A stretch of 64,000 bases of DNA. It comes from Torreya grandis (Eukaryota > Streptophyta > Pinopsida > Cupressales > Taxaceae). Every line of letters starts with the position of its first letter. Within the stretch, counting starts at the first letter, position 1. The translations under genes and the position numbers were made by a program. Below, in pieces: positions 26,641-38,450 of this stretch. The DNA is taken from positions 199,501 through 263,500 of the forward strand of contig JARHVA010003262.1 in NCBI GenBank assembly GCA_037957365.1, in the 5' to 3' direction. The notes under the pieces are model-generated. The model did no database searches, had not been told where the DNA came from, and saw nothing but the letters and a program-made list of their open reading frames with translations.

Positions 26641-27699
26641 TAGTTCATATTCCATCACCTAAAGATCAAATTACAACCCATTCTAATCAATATAATGAGC
26701 AGTTGAAAGGTTTGTTATTATCTTTTGGGAATGAAATATTACAACTAAAAATATATAAATATCAAGATAATAAGCCTTATCAACAACAAAATTAGACCAC
26801 CTATCATCACTTTAGAGATCCAAGGCCTCCTTATCAATGGTTCAAATAAAATAGACCACCCTACCAACCACAAAGAGCCATAACTCAAGATGAACCATAT
26901 ATAGATCTTGATCTTAGTGTACCTTCAATTTTAGTATCTAAGGTTTTGACAACACCTCAAAACAATTTCATATAGGATTCAAGATGGCATCCCTCCAATC
27001 TTAATGATTTTAAAAACTAAGCCTTGGTGTCACAAAAAATTATTATGGCACAAATAACATAAGAAGAGTTTTCTCTTTGAGGAAGTTAGTACCAAGAATA
27101 AAGTTTGGAATCCCAAGTAAAAAATCAACAATTTCAAGGGTAGCTTGATGTTGTTAATGTGAATTGCCAAATGTCTAATCATGTTACATTCAACCAGGGT
27201 GGTGAAATTAGTAATATAAGTGGTTAAGTTGAATCTCTAAATAGAGATAAAATAAGAGACATTAATGAGGCTCAAGATGTGATTAATACTTCAAATAATC
27301 CTAATTTTGTATCTAAGAGTGATAAATATCAACTTTCTTTGCTTACAACATAAAAAAACTAGAATACAGAGGTTGGGAAAGTTCCTCTAGTTTGTGACCA
27401 ACCAATCATTTAAAAAGTTTGGATAAAGGTTAGTGGGGCTCAATTTAGTATATTTTATCAAATTAAAAAGTATAACATCACCATTATCATTTTGGATTCC
27501 CTCTCTATTTTAGGAAAAAAAAATTCTCATTCAATATCTTTTAGCTCTCATATTGTCTCTAAAATTGGTTGAGAAAGAAGGTGTTGTCCTAACTAATTCA
27601 TACCAACAAACTAGGTATAAAGTGTAGTAGGTAAATAAGATGGTAAAATTGGAAAAAATGAGGTAAAATAATATAAAAACCCTCCTTTATACTTTTTTT

Positions 27700-28210
27700 T
27701 TTATAGTTGGTGACACTTTGGTTCACAATTGTATAGTGGAAAGTGGAGCTAGTAGCACTATTATGCCTAAGCAAATTACAGATAAGCTTGGTCTTATTTA
27801 TGAAACAAATAATAAAGGAGTTTTATTTTGAAACTATATGGATTACCAAAAAATATATTATTCATTATTAAATATCTAAATTTGACACTACATGCTTCTC
27901 TTAATGTTACCATTCAATAGGATGTAGTTGTGGTGGACTTGCCTCCCTACTTTACCATGTGTCTATCAAAGGACTTCACCTCAAACATTAAAGGATAATT
28001 ATAATATATTTGGAATTATTTGTTGTTTTTAACTAGGTATGGTAATATGGTAACAATACATTCTAAACCTATTTCACTTTTCTATTTGGAGCTACATATG
28101 CCAAGTGATGTAAACACTAACTGCATCATCTTAGATGAGATACTAGAAACTGGTGGAATGGATACTGAGTCATCTTTATATGGAATTATAGATTTTTTCC
28201 TTGATTATTT
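27700..28210 (+). pseudogene. F1 aspartic protease and following linker
   Basis: The retropepsin active-site block reads VHNCIVESGASSTIMPKQ (about 27720-27775). The equivalent F2 block is NCMIDLGASTLVMPK, so the catalytic Asp is Glu here. Next come VVVDLPPYFTMC and a segment open from 28020 reading LTRYGNMVTIHSKPI. That segment matches TRYGTKVTIRPKLIARLHLEPYM-type sequence in F2b (56829-57020) and YGNKITIISNLIARF in F2a. The shared linker supports one polyprotein architecture in both families. Confidence 0.8.
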
Positions 28211-28307
28211 AGCCTCTAATTTTAATTAAAATAACCCTTATAATATTATTGTATAAGGGGGACTCAATGTTTATTACCTCCATGAGAATGATATACCAAT
28301 TCTAGCC

Positions 28308-28770
28308 ATGATGAAGGATGATGAGTCTAGTGATGGTCTATGGAAATTATGCTTTGATGGATCAAGTAATAAGAATATTAATAGGGATATATTGATGTTG
28401 ATTTATCCATTAAAACAAAGGTATTTATCTTATATTAACTTCTATTTTAGTTGTTCAAATAATGTTACAGAATATGAGGCATTAGTTCATAGTTTGGAGT
28501 TGGCTAGAAAGATGAAAGTCAACACCTTGAAAGTTTTTGGTTAAAGTGAACTTGTATTTCACCAAGTAAAAGGTATTAATATGAAAAAAATTACTGATTA
28601 GATCTTATAATCATATGGTGTGGGACTTACTTGAAGATTTTTAGGATTTCAACATTTAAGCAATACCAAGGGATGAGAACAAACATACAAATAGGTTGCC
28701 TACCATTGGGGTACAATTTATTATCCTAACTGATATAAACAGTGAAAAAAATTAGTCACACATTAAGGTG
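28308..28770 (+). pseudogene. F1 additional RNase H-like domain (aRH) located before RT
   Basis: The frame at 28308-28544 reads LWKLCFDGSSNKN, then CSNNVTEYEALVHSLELARK and MKVNTLKVFG. After a stop it continues SELVFHQVKG and, near 28660, IPRDENKHTNRLPTIGVQF. These are the DGS, N.TEYEAL, G(D)SELv..QV and H.(D)RLAtiga blocks of the archaeal/plant-type RNase H found as a second RNase H in Tat-lineage elements. Two acidic positions are lost: a stop replaces D in GDSE, and N replaces D in HvDRLA. Position relative to RT (29.2 kb) is clear: it is upstream. The ordinary RNase H is separate, at 29.9-30.5 kb. Confidence 0.85.
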
Positions 28771-29189
28771 GTTTTAATACCTTCTATTTTAGATAACCAT
28801 GAAAATTGGCAAGTGTTTGAAGATGATAATCAAATTGTCAGATTTTTGCAAGAAGAGGATAATTTTTCCTCAAGAAATCACTCAAAGTTATTGAAATAGT
28901 ATGGTGATCAGATTGTGCAACTAAAAAAAAAAAAATCTCAAGTGATTGGTCACACTTTAGAACATATTCAATGTTAATGATGAGTTGAGAAAGGAAAATT
29001 CATCTTAGTCAACAAAACAAGAACACTATACCAATGTAGAGATTGTAGCTGGTAAGAACATGGAGTTAGGTAAGGTATGCACTCCTTCACAAAATGAATC
29101 TCTCATTGAGTTATGTTAAAGTTTTATTGATGTGTTTTAATGTAAATATATTGATCTCAAGGGATTTTATCAAAGTCTAGCTCAACATA

Positions 29190-29880
29190 CCATTGAGTTA
29201 GAGGATAAAACTAGAACAGTGATACAAAGACAAAGGTCTTTCAATCCAAAGATTGAGCCTTTTATGAGAGATGAGATTCATAAGCTCATAGAGTTTGCTA
29301 TTATATTTCCAATCAAGCACTCAAATTGGGTGGAAAATCTTGTTCTAATACAAAATAAGAATGATCAGTTTAGACTATGTGTTGAATTCTATGATTTGAA
29401 CAAGGATTCCCTTAAAGATCACTATCTATTGCCATGTATGGAATAAATTTTATAGATGGTTTTAGGTTCAATGAGGTTTTATTTTTTGGATAGATAGTGT
29501 GGTTACAATCAGGATTTTTTCAAGGAATATGACCAATTCAAGATAGCCTTCACTATAAAGTGGGGGACATTTACATATAAAAAGATTCACTTCAGTTTAT
29601 CCAATGCTACAACAACCTTTTAGAGAGCCATGGATATGGCATTCCATGGCCTTCTTAAATAGGTTTTTACTTGTTTATTTGGATGACATAATAGTTTTTT
29701 TAAAGAGTGAAATTGATCACATATGTCACCTCAAGCAAGTGTTTGAAACGTGTAGGAAATTTGGGGTGTCTCTAAATCCTTTAAAAGTGTGTCTTCTCAA
29801 TTCATGAAGGTAATCTTCTTAGGCATGTGATTTAAAAACATGGTTTGAGTATAAACCCTAGAAGGATAGATTCAATTCTT
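29190..29880 (+). pseudogene. F1 reverse transcriptase
   Basis: Blocks in order: HTIELEDKTRTVIQRQRSFNP, EIHKLIEFAIIFPIKHSNWV, NDQFRLCVEFYDLNKDSLKD (the fingers/palm R.CVDfR.LNk...KD block) and HYLLPCME. Then FLDRxCGYNQ, FTIKWGTFTYKKIHFSLSNA, LLVYLDDIIVF with the YLDD catalytic motif intact (about 29669-29690), and HLKQVFETCRKFGVSLNP. The order and spacing are those of a gypsy RT. Stops after CME and NSS, plus a frameshift near 29805, kill the frame. Confidence 0.93.
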
Positions 29881-30520
29881 TCACTTTCCTTTCCCAAACA
29901 TAAGAAGTCTTTAAGAAAATTCTTAGGGAAAATCAATTTTATAATAAGATATATTTTAGATTTTTCCACTCTGACTAAGCCACTTACTACCATGCTAAAG
30001 AAGAGTTATACTTTCATTTATTCAAAGGAAGGAGTAAAGAGTTTTGAAGAAATCAAGAAATAAATAGCTATTGCTTCAACACTCATAAACCATGATTTTA
30101 GAAAGGATCTAATATTGTACACTTATGCTAACATAGACACCATTTCAGGGATTCTTATGCAATAAAATCATGAGGCTTTGTAACAACCAATAGAATTCTT
30201 TAGTCAAGTCATATAAGAGTATGAAACAAGTTACTCTTTTGTTTAAAAACATTTAATTTTAGTTATAATGTCTTTCAATAAATTTAGATACTTATTATCT
30301 GACAATAAGATACATCTAATGGTTTCCCATCCAAGTATAAAGGAGTTTCTCTTGAATAAAGACATAAATGAAAAAAGAGCTTGTTGGATAATGAAGATAA
30401 TGGATTATGATTTGTAAATCAAGGTCATAAAGTTCATTAGAGGAAAAATACTTTGTGAGAATTTATCTCAAGACTTGTAGGAGGATAATGAGGTGGTTTT
30501 TGTTTCAAATGATTAAAATG
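29880..30520 (+). pseudogene. F1 RNase H (standard gypsy position)
   Basis: Begins SFPKHKKSLRKFLGKINFIIRYI, the RT-RNase H connection (FLG..NFyRRFI). It continues with DLILYTYANIDTISGILMQ, the degenerate counterpart of L.tDAS..aiG..L.Q, and PIEFFSQV. HLILVIMSFNKFRYLL and VSHPSIKEFLLNKDINEKRACW follow. Gypsy RNase H hybrids normally contain these. Its presence shows the 28.3-kb domain is an additional one. Stops interrupt it several times. Confidence 0.88.
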
Positions 30521-30689
30521 TTACAGCTAATCATACCTCACATCCCATCTAGTTTCATGACTTGGTAAGATATCTCTAGGATGGTATTTATCCTACATGG
30601 CTTAGTCCTTCAAAAATAATATATTTTAGATTATAATCAATTTCATTTCTTCTTATTGATGTTTTTCTATTCAAAAAAATAAAAATGGC

Positions 30690-31690
30690 ATGTTGTTAAG
30701 ATGCATAGAGCCAAGACAAACCCAGAGATTGCTTGAGTAGTTATATGATGGACATGGTGGAGGGCACTAGTTCATAAATACTGCAACCCTCAATATCATG
30801 AGAGGTATCTATTATTGGCCTAGCATTTTTGGTGATTTTCATACATTGGTTAGAAATTAAAAATAGTATTATGTTTGTAAAAAAAGTGAAACTTTGAAAC
30901 CTTACCCCTCTAACCAAATACGGTGGACCAACACTTTATCTAATGGGGATTGGAATTTATTGGTCTCATTAATCCCCTAATAATTTCAACACATAAATGG
31001 ATACTAACTACTACAAATTACTTCACTAGATGGATAGAATCAGTAACATTGAAAGAAGAAAATTAATCTAATGTTCTAGATTTATTTGAAAGTTTTCTTA
31101 GAGTTCCTTCAACCATTATTTATAATAATGCTATGGCCTTTATGGGGACTAGGATCATCCAATGGGATATTAAACATGGTGTATATCTCATAACTTCATC
31201 AAATTAATATCCACAAGGCAATGGCATTATTGAGTCTATGAATAATAACCTATTAAATATCATAAGGACTATTGAAGATAGCCAGAGGTCATGGCATCTC
31301 AATTTAAAATCCAACTCTATGGGTTGATAAGATCACCTACAAAAGATCAATAGCCAAATCTCCATACAAGTTGGTATATGGTAAAGAAGTAATATTACCT
31401 ATTTATCTTGAGTTTCTTAATTTATAACTAATGCATCAACTTGAGTTTTTGGATAATGAAGCAATGGAGATTAGATATGTTGAGATTATGGAGCTAGAAG
31501 AGGTTCAATATAACTCGATGTTAGCCATGAAAACCTACCAAGCACAAGTGAGGAGATCCTTTGACAATAAATCCTCTTCATGAAGTTTCAAAGAAGGAAA
31601 TATGGTATTCAAGTGGGATGAGGAGAATCTAAACTAGGAATGCATATAAAGTTTGACTCTCTTTATAGTTGTCCATACACAATCTCTAGT
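30690..31690 (+). pseudogene. F1 integrase
   Basis: The zinc-binding region is recognisable as YDGHGGGH, YYWPSIFGDFHTLVRN and YYVCKKSETLKPYPSN (about 30730-30920). The catalytic core reads ILTTTNYFTRWIE, VPSTIIYNNAMAF and QGNGIIESMNNNLLNIIRT. The first two catalytic Asp residues (canonical TDYF and SDN) are both Asn, while the Glu remains. Both D-to-N changes are single G-to-A transitions. Downstream, SPYKLVYGKEVILPI is the usual integrase block after the core, and VFKWDEEN marks the C-terminal domain. Confidence 0.9.
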
Positions 31691-32070
31691 TATAAATCCC
31701 ATAATGCATTCTAACTTGCAAAGATAGATGGTGAGGATCTTCAAATAATGGGATACATCTAAAAAATTTCTATTAAAGAGTTAGGCTCTTTGTACATAAA
31801 TATTTTTTTGTCCTCCAAGTTCTATTCTAGCACATTAGTTTGTTTGTGTTTGTCATAATAAATAATTTATTTACAAACATGCTTTGTTTAGTCTAGTTTC
31901 CCTATTTTATGCATTTGTTTCCTTATTTTGGTGGAATTATTGTCTTCTATCAAGTCAAAAGGTTTATTTTAATTATAGATTATATTCTTCATTTTTTATG
32001 AATCCAAAAGTCTTGAAAGTTTTCTAGTTCTTAAGCATAGTAAGCATGCTTCCTAGAAAAGTTACTAGAA

Positions 32071-33988
32071 TGTTGACAATTTTGACCTTATAGGTCAAAT
32101 TGTCACCCCTACTATTTGAAATTTTGCATATCATGCTAGTTTGTCTTGTGAGTCATTGAGTTGATCTTAAAAAGTCCTTAACATGATTATTATGAACTAG
32201 AATATCTTAACACATCATGCAGGAATGAACATGTCAGTATGGTTGTGTATTTAATAAATGTAATTTACAAGCCAACCAAAGTTGAATTACATGGAAATGA
32301 TGTATTTTATGTCAAGATCATCCCTTAAAACTTTGGTGCCTTGATGAGTTTTATATATCAAGATATAAGCCTTCAAAATTGAGCTATCAATATTGGATTT
32401 TACCAAAGACATCAAATTAAGGCCACTAGAAATAGCTCGTTGGATTCAAAAATCCTTAACAAGATTCAAGTTGAATGTAGGACTGCAAAGTGGCATAGTC
32501 TAGAAATAAGATCATAATTCAACAATTAATGATAAAGGTCAAAGCCCAAAGATTCCTAAGAAGATCAACAAAGTAAATTTTATTAGGTTACAAGGGGACA
32601 CACGATTAGGACATGTGTCTAAAGCATCAATAGTCAAGTTTTAAAATGAAATAGGTATTCCAAGGGAATGGCACATAGACAAACACATCATATCAAAGGA
32701 TTTTTCCACCTAGGTAGGTAGATGTATAAATACAAGATCAAAATTTGATGTGAGTTACTAGAGTAGACATTATAGATTCATATATCGCCATTAAATATTA
32801 GTTGAATCTCTCAAAATATCTTAGATGTAAGTTTTGCATCTTGTTCATGATCAAGAAACCCTAACTTGTATATCTTCATTACAATTATAGATATATTAAA
32901 ACCAAAAGGGGAATTGGTTTTCAAGTCCTAGAGTAAAGACATAATGGTGATTATGAAATGAATATCAGAGGCAACACAAGTGAGTAAGTTTAAATGGATA
33001 TCTAATAACATAAATAACATATCAAGATGAAGCATGGTGTTGTAAGCTCATTAAAAAGATGGATACATTTGGTATTTAGGGAATGTATGTGGATCATTCA
33101 ATACATTTTCAAGGTCTTTGGGTAATTTTCCTTTTTTAGTAGATCATGACTCATCTTCCTCAGAAGGTTCTTATTTTTTAGTGTGTTTCTATGTCAATTA
33201 TAAGGATTGAAAGTTATTTAGAGCTAACAAAAGTTAAATTGTAGAGGTAAGATTAATGATAATCAATAAAAAGTGGTTTGGCCTCATTTATTGATTTCTA
33301 TCTATTCATTTCCCTCTCTTTCCCCTTTATCTATATATCTCCCATTTCTTCTAAACAAAAGAGACTCTTATGATTTTGGCATGCCTAGGATATGCCAAGA
33401 TGTATACTACAACACCTATTTGATGTAATAAAATAATGAATTCCTCCATTCATAGGATAAATTATTACATGTTTCATGAATTCATTGATGTGGTTAAGTG
33501 AACGTATTATTTATTTTACCTCTATCTATGTTTTTTCACCTTCATGAAGTGTTTTATAGCTCTTACAAGTCATTCTAAGTGCCATAGATAGTTTACTTTT
33601 TAGTTTGGAAGATGGAAACTACCCTCCCATACTATATTGATAGCTATTTAGTGCCTTTTTGTGAAATAATTATGTCAAACCAGATCATAGAGTAAATTAA
33701 GTGATATTTTAAAGTTTGAAAGTGTTAATAGTGTGTTTTGTGTAATTTTGAGTCTTCAAAACATTGGTGTAACATATTTTTTAGCTCTCTTAATCAACCT
33801 ATCCCCCCTCTCTATCTATTTTCTAAGCAATAACATTAGTCTAGATGATCCATCAAGAGGAATCTAGCCTTCTTTAGAGGTTCAACCCCACTATAGGATA
33901 CCCACAACCTAGGGTTGTTCCCATTTTATGGCTTAATTGGAAGGATCTTAAATAACCCCCTCCAAGGGTAAAAATCAAGACCACTACA
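32071..33988 (+). repeat. F1 3' LTR
   Basis: This 1918-bp partner of 23760-25670 begins TGTTGACAATTTTGACC and ends CCACTACA. It carries the same TATA-like CTATATATC (33331-33339). Its intact TG...CA termini give the best boundary estimates for the family. Confidence 0.92.
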
Positions 33989-35140
33989 AGTAATTACAAG
34001 ATAAAGTAGGTATAATTTAGATTAATTTGAATCCTCCTATCCCTATCTTCTATCCTACCATAACTTAGTGGACATCAACTCCATCATGAGGCCAATTTTG
34101 AGTCTAAAAGATTCAATTACAGTTAGGAGATTTGTTATAGATCACATATTTTAGTACAAGTTTGAATTTTTAAATTATATGTTTTTTTTTATCATTGCCT
34201 TTTATTTTAAATATGGCTTTTAAATTTTGATGGATTTTTATATTCCTCCTCCATATGGAGTCAGATAACCATACATGGGTGCTAAAAATGACTATAATTT
34301 GAAAACTTGGGACTCAGTTTCTAATTAAGAGAACTTAGATATCATGGTGTCTAATATTCTTATTTATTCATGTGAAATAAAAATGTTATCTTAACTTTGA
34401 CCTTGTTTTATCCAAAGTGGAATGAAAGGAAAGGAAATCAAGGGAAATGAACATGAAACAATTTGAATTACTTAAAATAGAAAAAATGTGACAAAGGTGA
34501 AAATGGATACAATTAAAGGTAAGTGTGATTCATTATCATAATATTTTTTTAAATGTAGGGAAGCATGATAACATAGTTTTTTGTGTAATTGTTATCTAAA
34601 AAAGAGAAAAAAACCAAAGATGAGATTATGGGATCACAAACTTGTAACTATTTATTAACATTTTAGAAAAGAAAAAAACTTGGTTTAATAAAGGTGTTTG
34701 AAGTAACATGCTAATTTTTTGAGGATAGCCTTGTCATATACATAATCTTACACTAAAAATAATAAAAGATAAACCTAAGAGAGTGAAAAAAGCATTCAAA
34801 ATTAAAATGGTATTCTTGAGGAGTGTGTGGTCCTATCCATGGTCTTATGATGCAACTCATAAAATAGAAACCCAAGAGGGTACAAAAAGCATTAGAAAAT
34901 AACACATCAATAAAAGTGAAAGTAATTCATGTGTATGATAGGGTCTTATTCATAGTATTACAATGCAACTCATGATAAAAATAGACCAAAGTATCGAGGG
35001 AAAGAACTAAGGTTTATGTAAAAATAGACTATTGTAGAGGGTGAGACCCATGTCAAAATCTTGAAAAAGGTGTTATTAGGATGGAATATATAAATATGAT
35101 AAGAAGGAACATATCTAAGCAAAGTATATCTTCAAAAATT
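33989..35140. other. Probable F3 3' region, no recognised coding
   Basis: AT-rich sequence lying beyond the F3 integrase on the minus strand and against the F1 3' LTR. It may be F3 3' untranslated region or LTR, but no partner repeat is seen in the window. Confidence 0.4.
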
Positions 35141-35149
35141 ATGCATTGG

Positions 35150-36235
35150 TGGGACTTTTAAAAACATGGCATTCATTAGTTTGTAGGTGATAGGTGTTAG
35201 GACCAAGAATATCTTTCACTAAATAAGGACCTACCATTTTTGGGCATATTTAACTTATTTATCATGGGTATAGTCTAGTTTAAGGACTATATCATCAACA
35301 TTGAATGTGTTTAATTTAACCTTTTAATTATTTTTCCTTATGATACGAGCATTGTATTGGTGATTATGTTTTAGAGGAAATAGAATTTTTCATCAAGAAT
35401 ATTTAGGGAATGAAGGTGAGCTTAACATAATTCCTCATTAGTAATGATAAGTTGAAGAGGTATACGTAGGGAGGTAATCTCAAGTTCTAATGGTGGGACA
35501 AACTCAGAACCATAGACTATCATGAACAATGTTGGCCTAGTGGAAATATGATTGCTAGTATGATAGACCCAAAGTGCAAGATATAAATGAAGTTTCCAAT
35601 CTATGAAGATTTAATGGATGGTTTTTTGAAGGATTTTATTGATAATTTTATTTGTGGCCTCAGCTTGTCCATTTCACTATGGATGATAGGGTGTGTAAAA
35701 TTTGTGGTATATTTAAAATTTAATCCATACCTACTTCACATCCTTGTTCTTAAAATTACCTCTATTATCATAAATGATAGTATGAGGAAATCCAAAATTA
35801 CAAAAGACTTAGTTAAGGATAAATTTTTAAATTTTAGTTCCTATGGCATTGATAAGAGGCATTGATTATTCCCATTTGGTAAAATACTTAGTAGCTATCA
35901 TAATAAAAAACATGCCCATATTATGACTGAGGTAGTTTGTCAATGAGATTTAATCCCCACATGAAAAATGGCTAAGGAGATTCCATAATTTGGATATCAG
36001 TCAGTGGCGAATGGATTAGATCATCATGGAGTTGTAAAGGACTACACTTTTAGTGAAATTGATGGAATTCTTTTTGAAAGTAAGCCAAAAGTATCCCATA
36101 AGTTAGAATTTGTGTTTTATAGAATGTCTATTGTAGTGAGCATCATAAATTCCCCCATGTTCTTGTTCAAGGAGAAGAGGGACCTCTTTTCTCATCACAC
36201 AATAGAGTATGGTACCTTTTCATTACAATAAAAAA
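35150..36235 (-). pseudogene. F3 integrase
   Basis: On the minus strand: LLEQEHGGIYDAHYNRHSI and LMGYFWLTFKKN (zinc-binding region, about 36050-36190). Next come FFMWGLNLIDKLPQS (the WGiD.iGpl block) and IATKYFTKWE, where the first catalytic Asp is Lys. Then FGFPHTIIYDNRGNF retains the second Asp, and NGQAEATNKIINKILQKTI retains the Glu. Near 35300, DDIVLKLDYT is the C-terminal block before the end of pol. Stops and frame changes occur throughout. Confidence 0.88.
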
Positions 36236-36489
36236 GGATGTTGTATTGAAATATAAATTTAAAAGCTTATTTTCAAATTCTAGTCTTTTTGTAAGAATCC
36301 ATCTCTAAAGGATAAGTTTGATGTTGAAGGAATTGGATAATGTCTGTATACCATGGGATTTGTATAATGGTGATAGCCTCAATATGAAAAATAAACATAT
36401 CTTGATTTTGGATAAAATATGGGGACTTTCTTATTTGAATAAGAAATTGGGAATCTCTAAGAATTTAATGTAGATGAAATAAGGATGTT

Positions 36490-36880
36490 AAAGAAGTAAT
36501 AGGTTTTAATCTCTAGAAATGGGCCCAATGGTAAAAGAGGTGAACTCTTTGGTGAGGGTAGTATCCATTTGATGATAAGTGATAATATTTTCACTTTTAC
36601 ATTGGTGATCACCATTAACTTGATGGTAGATAAGTTGAGAGTCACCTAAAGTGTGCATATATGGAATATCTAATTCAAGTGCCACTTTCATGCCTAAGAT
36701 TAATGCATCATACTCTACCATGTTATTAGTGACATCAAATGTGATCTATAATTCTAGAGGGATTATTTAATCATGAGGATTAGTAAAAATAGAATTCACC
36801 CCAATTCCTTGGAGATATGTGGCACCATTAAAGTATAGGGTCCAGGTGTCTTCATCTATATTAATAATTATTTTGGGAAG
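36490..36880 (-). pseudogene. F3 additional RNase H (aRH), downstream of RT
   Basis: Minus strand reads DTWTLYFNGATYLQGIGVN, then FDVTNNMVEYDALILGMKVA and LELDIPYMHTLGDSQLIYH, followed by QVNGDHQCKSENIITYHQM. These are typical Tat/Ogre aRH blocks: W.LyfDGA, NN.aEYeALI.G, GDSQL...QVNG, K.e.l..Yh. The first catalytic Asp (FDGA) is Asn; VEYDAL and GDSQ are kept. The domain lies between RH (about 37.0-37.4 kb) and INT (36.2 kb). It contrasts with F1 and F2, where aRH precedes RT. Confidence 0.9.
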
Positions 36881-36899
36881 CTCTTTGATACCTACTTTG

Positions 36900-37480
36900 G
36901 ATTTAGTATTATCAAGAATGATGTAGGTATATTATTGAATACATATGTATAAATCAATAGTGAAGTTATGAAATTAATCTTTAAGAGAGATAACCTAATT
37001 GAGACTTTCAATATAAAGAATGTTATCATCATGGAGAGAGTCTTGAAGATGATTGGTAGCAGGTATAGATGTCATTACAAGTTGGTTGATAATGAATTTC
37101 CATTTGATAAATTTTTATGTTATGATACGAACCTAAAATTACATTAAGATAACCATCCACTTGCCAATTCGATCTCTTGGTAGGAAGGCTTTGAGAATAA
37201 TTGATTAAGTGAGTCAAATTGAACAATGACATAGGTTGTTTGATAGAGTATGTTGTGATGAGTCTTATAGCTATGAAATAGATAATTAATTAGTCACATT
37301 ATTATTTTGTATAACATTTTTTGTAATGAATGAGTCATAAACTATTATAATATATAACATAATCTATTTTAGTATCATCTTTTTACGAAAACATTGCTCC
37401 AACTGATATGTGTATAGAAGTGTACAAAATCTAATGATGATTATTGGAAGGTGGATGAAGGGTAGGAATATGTAGTAATG
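36900..37480 (-). pseudogene. F3 RNase H, degenerate
   Basis: Only the C-terminal part is recognisable: LTHLINYSQSLPTKRSNWQ (about 37160-37220), matching the l.kp...gR.akW block. MEIHYQPTCNDI follows. The position between RT and aRH supports the call more than the residues do. Confidence 0.55.
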
Positions 37481-38450
37481 ATTATTTTATGTTTTCAAAT
37501 GCGTTATGACAAGGATTAGTTGATTTCAAAGAATTACCTTTATTGATAAGGGAATTAAAAGAGTATAATTGATAAGCCATTTCAAGGATGAATCATCATA
37601 TTTCCCCAAGATTGTTGAGGTAAGTATTAATGTTGAAAATGGAATAAGGAATAGGGATGTTAAAAATAACATTGATTTTAGTGGGATAAAAATCAATACC
37701 ATGAAGAGAGACTAAAAACCCTAATAATTTACCAGATGTAATGCTAAAAACACACTTATAGGGGTTAAGTCTAACTTTTTACTTGATGAGTCAATCAAAG
37801 ATGTTTGTTAGATTAGAGACATAAGTTTTACAACTTTTGGACTTAGAAATAAGATCATCCACATAATTTTTCACAATATTATATATAAGGTAATGAAAAA
37901 TTTGGGTCATAGACTAATGATAGGTAGCTCTATCATTTTTAAGGCCGAAGGGCATCTTAACATAGAAATAGGTGTCCCATTCCATAATGAATGTTGTCTT
38001 ATGTTGGTTTTATATGGTGATATGAATTTTATTATAGCCCAAAAAACCATCCATAAGGGACAAAATTTTATATCTATTAGTGGAATCTATGATTGCATCT
38101 ATTGAAGTTAATGAAAAATTATCCTTTAGACAAGTGAGGTTGAGTTTGTGAAATTCGATGTAGATGTAACTAGAAATTTGACTTTTTTATGAATGGGAAT
38201 AATGTTTGACACCCATTAAGAATATTAAATAGGATTAATAAAATTATCATCTAATAATTTAATAATATATTTATGGCATAATGTGGAACCTCAGGGGGAA
38301 ATTTTTTCTATTTTTTCTGAATGGGATTCACATCAAGGTATGTGATTATGTTTTATACAATGATACTAGGAGAGATAATAAACATGTATTCATACAACCA
38401 CGAAAATGTGTCATAATATTATTTGAATAATAGACTAAAATTATTATGCT
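37480..38450 (-). pseudogene. F3 reverse transcriptase
   Basis: Upstream is YYDTFSWLYEYMFIISPSI (fAW.y.dMpgi.p.i block, about 38400). The core follows: YIEFHKLNLTCLKDNFSLT, SIDAIIDSTNRYKILSLMDG, FLGYNKIHI, MEWDTYFYVKMPFGLKND, NYVDDLISKSK with YVDD intact (about 37853-37875), LNPYKCVFSITSGKLLGFLVS. The DGF.GYNQI and ID...D.t..h..lSfmDG patterns are characteristic of Tat-lineage RT. Stops interrupt it. Confidence 0.93.

Larger units (their letters stand above)
23760..33988 (+). mobile_element. F1: full-length Ty3/gypsy retrotransposon with aRH upstream of RT
   Basis: Direct repeats 23760-25670 and 32071-33988 flank a plus-strand gag-PR-aRH-RT-RH-INT series. LTR starts are TATTGATAAT and TGTTGACAAT. 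Over the first ~112 bp the LTRs differ at about 17 positions (15%), which indicates an old insertion. Five-base flanks are GGTAG (23755-23759) and AGTAA (33989-33993). They agree at three positions and differ by two G/A transitions, compatible with a decayed target duplication. Every domain is recognisable but interrupted. The second RNase H-like domain before RT points to a Tat-related lineage with non-standard order. Confidence 0.92.
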
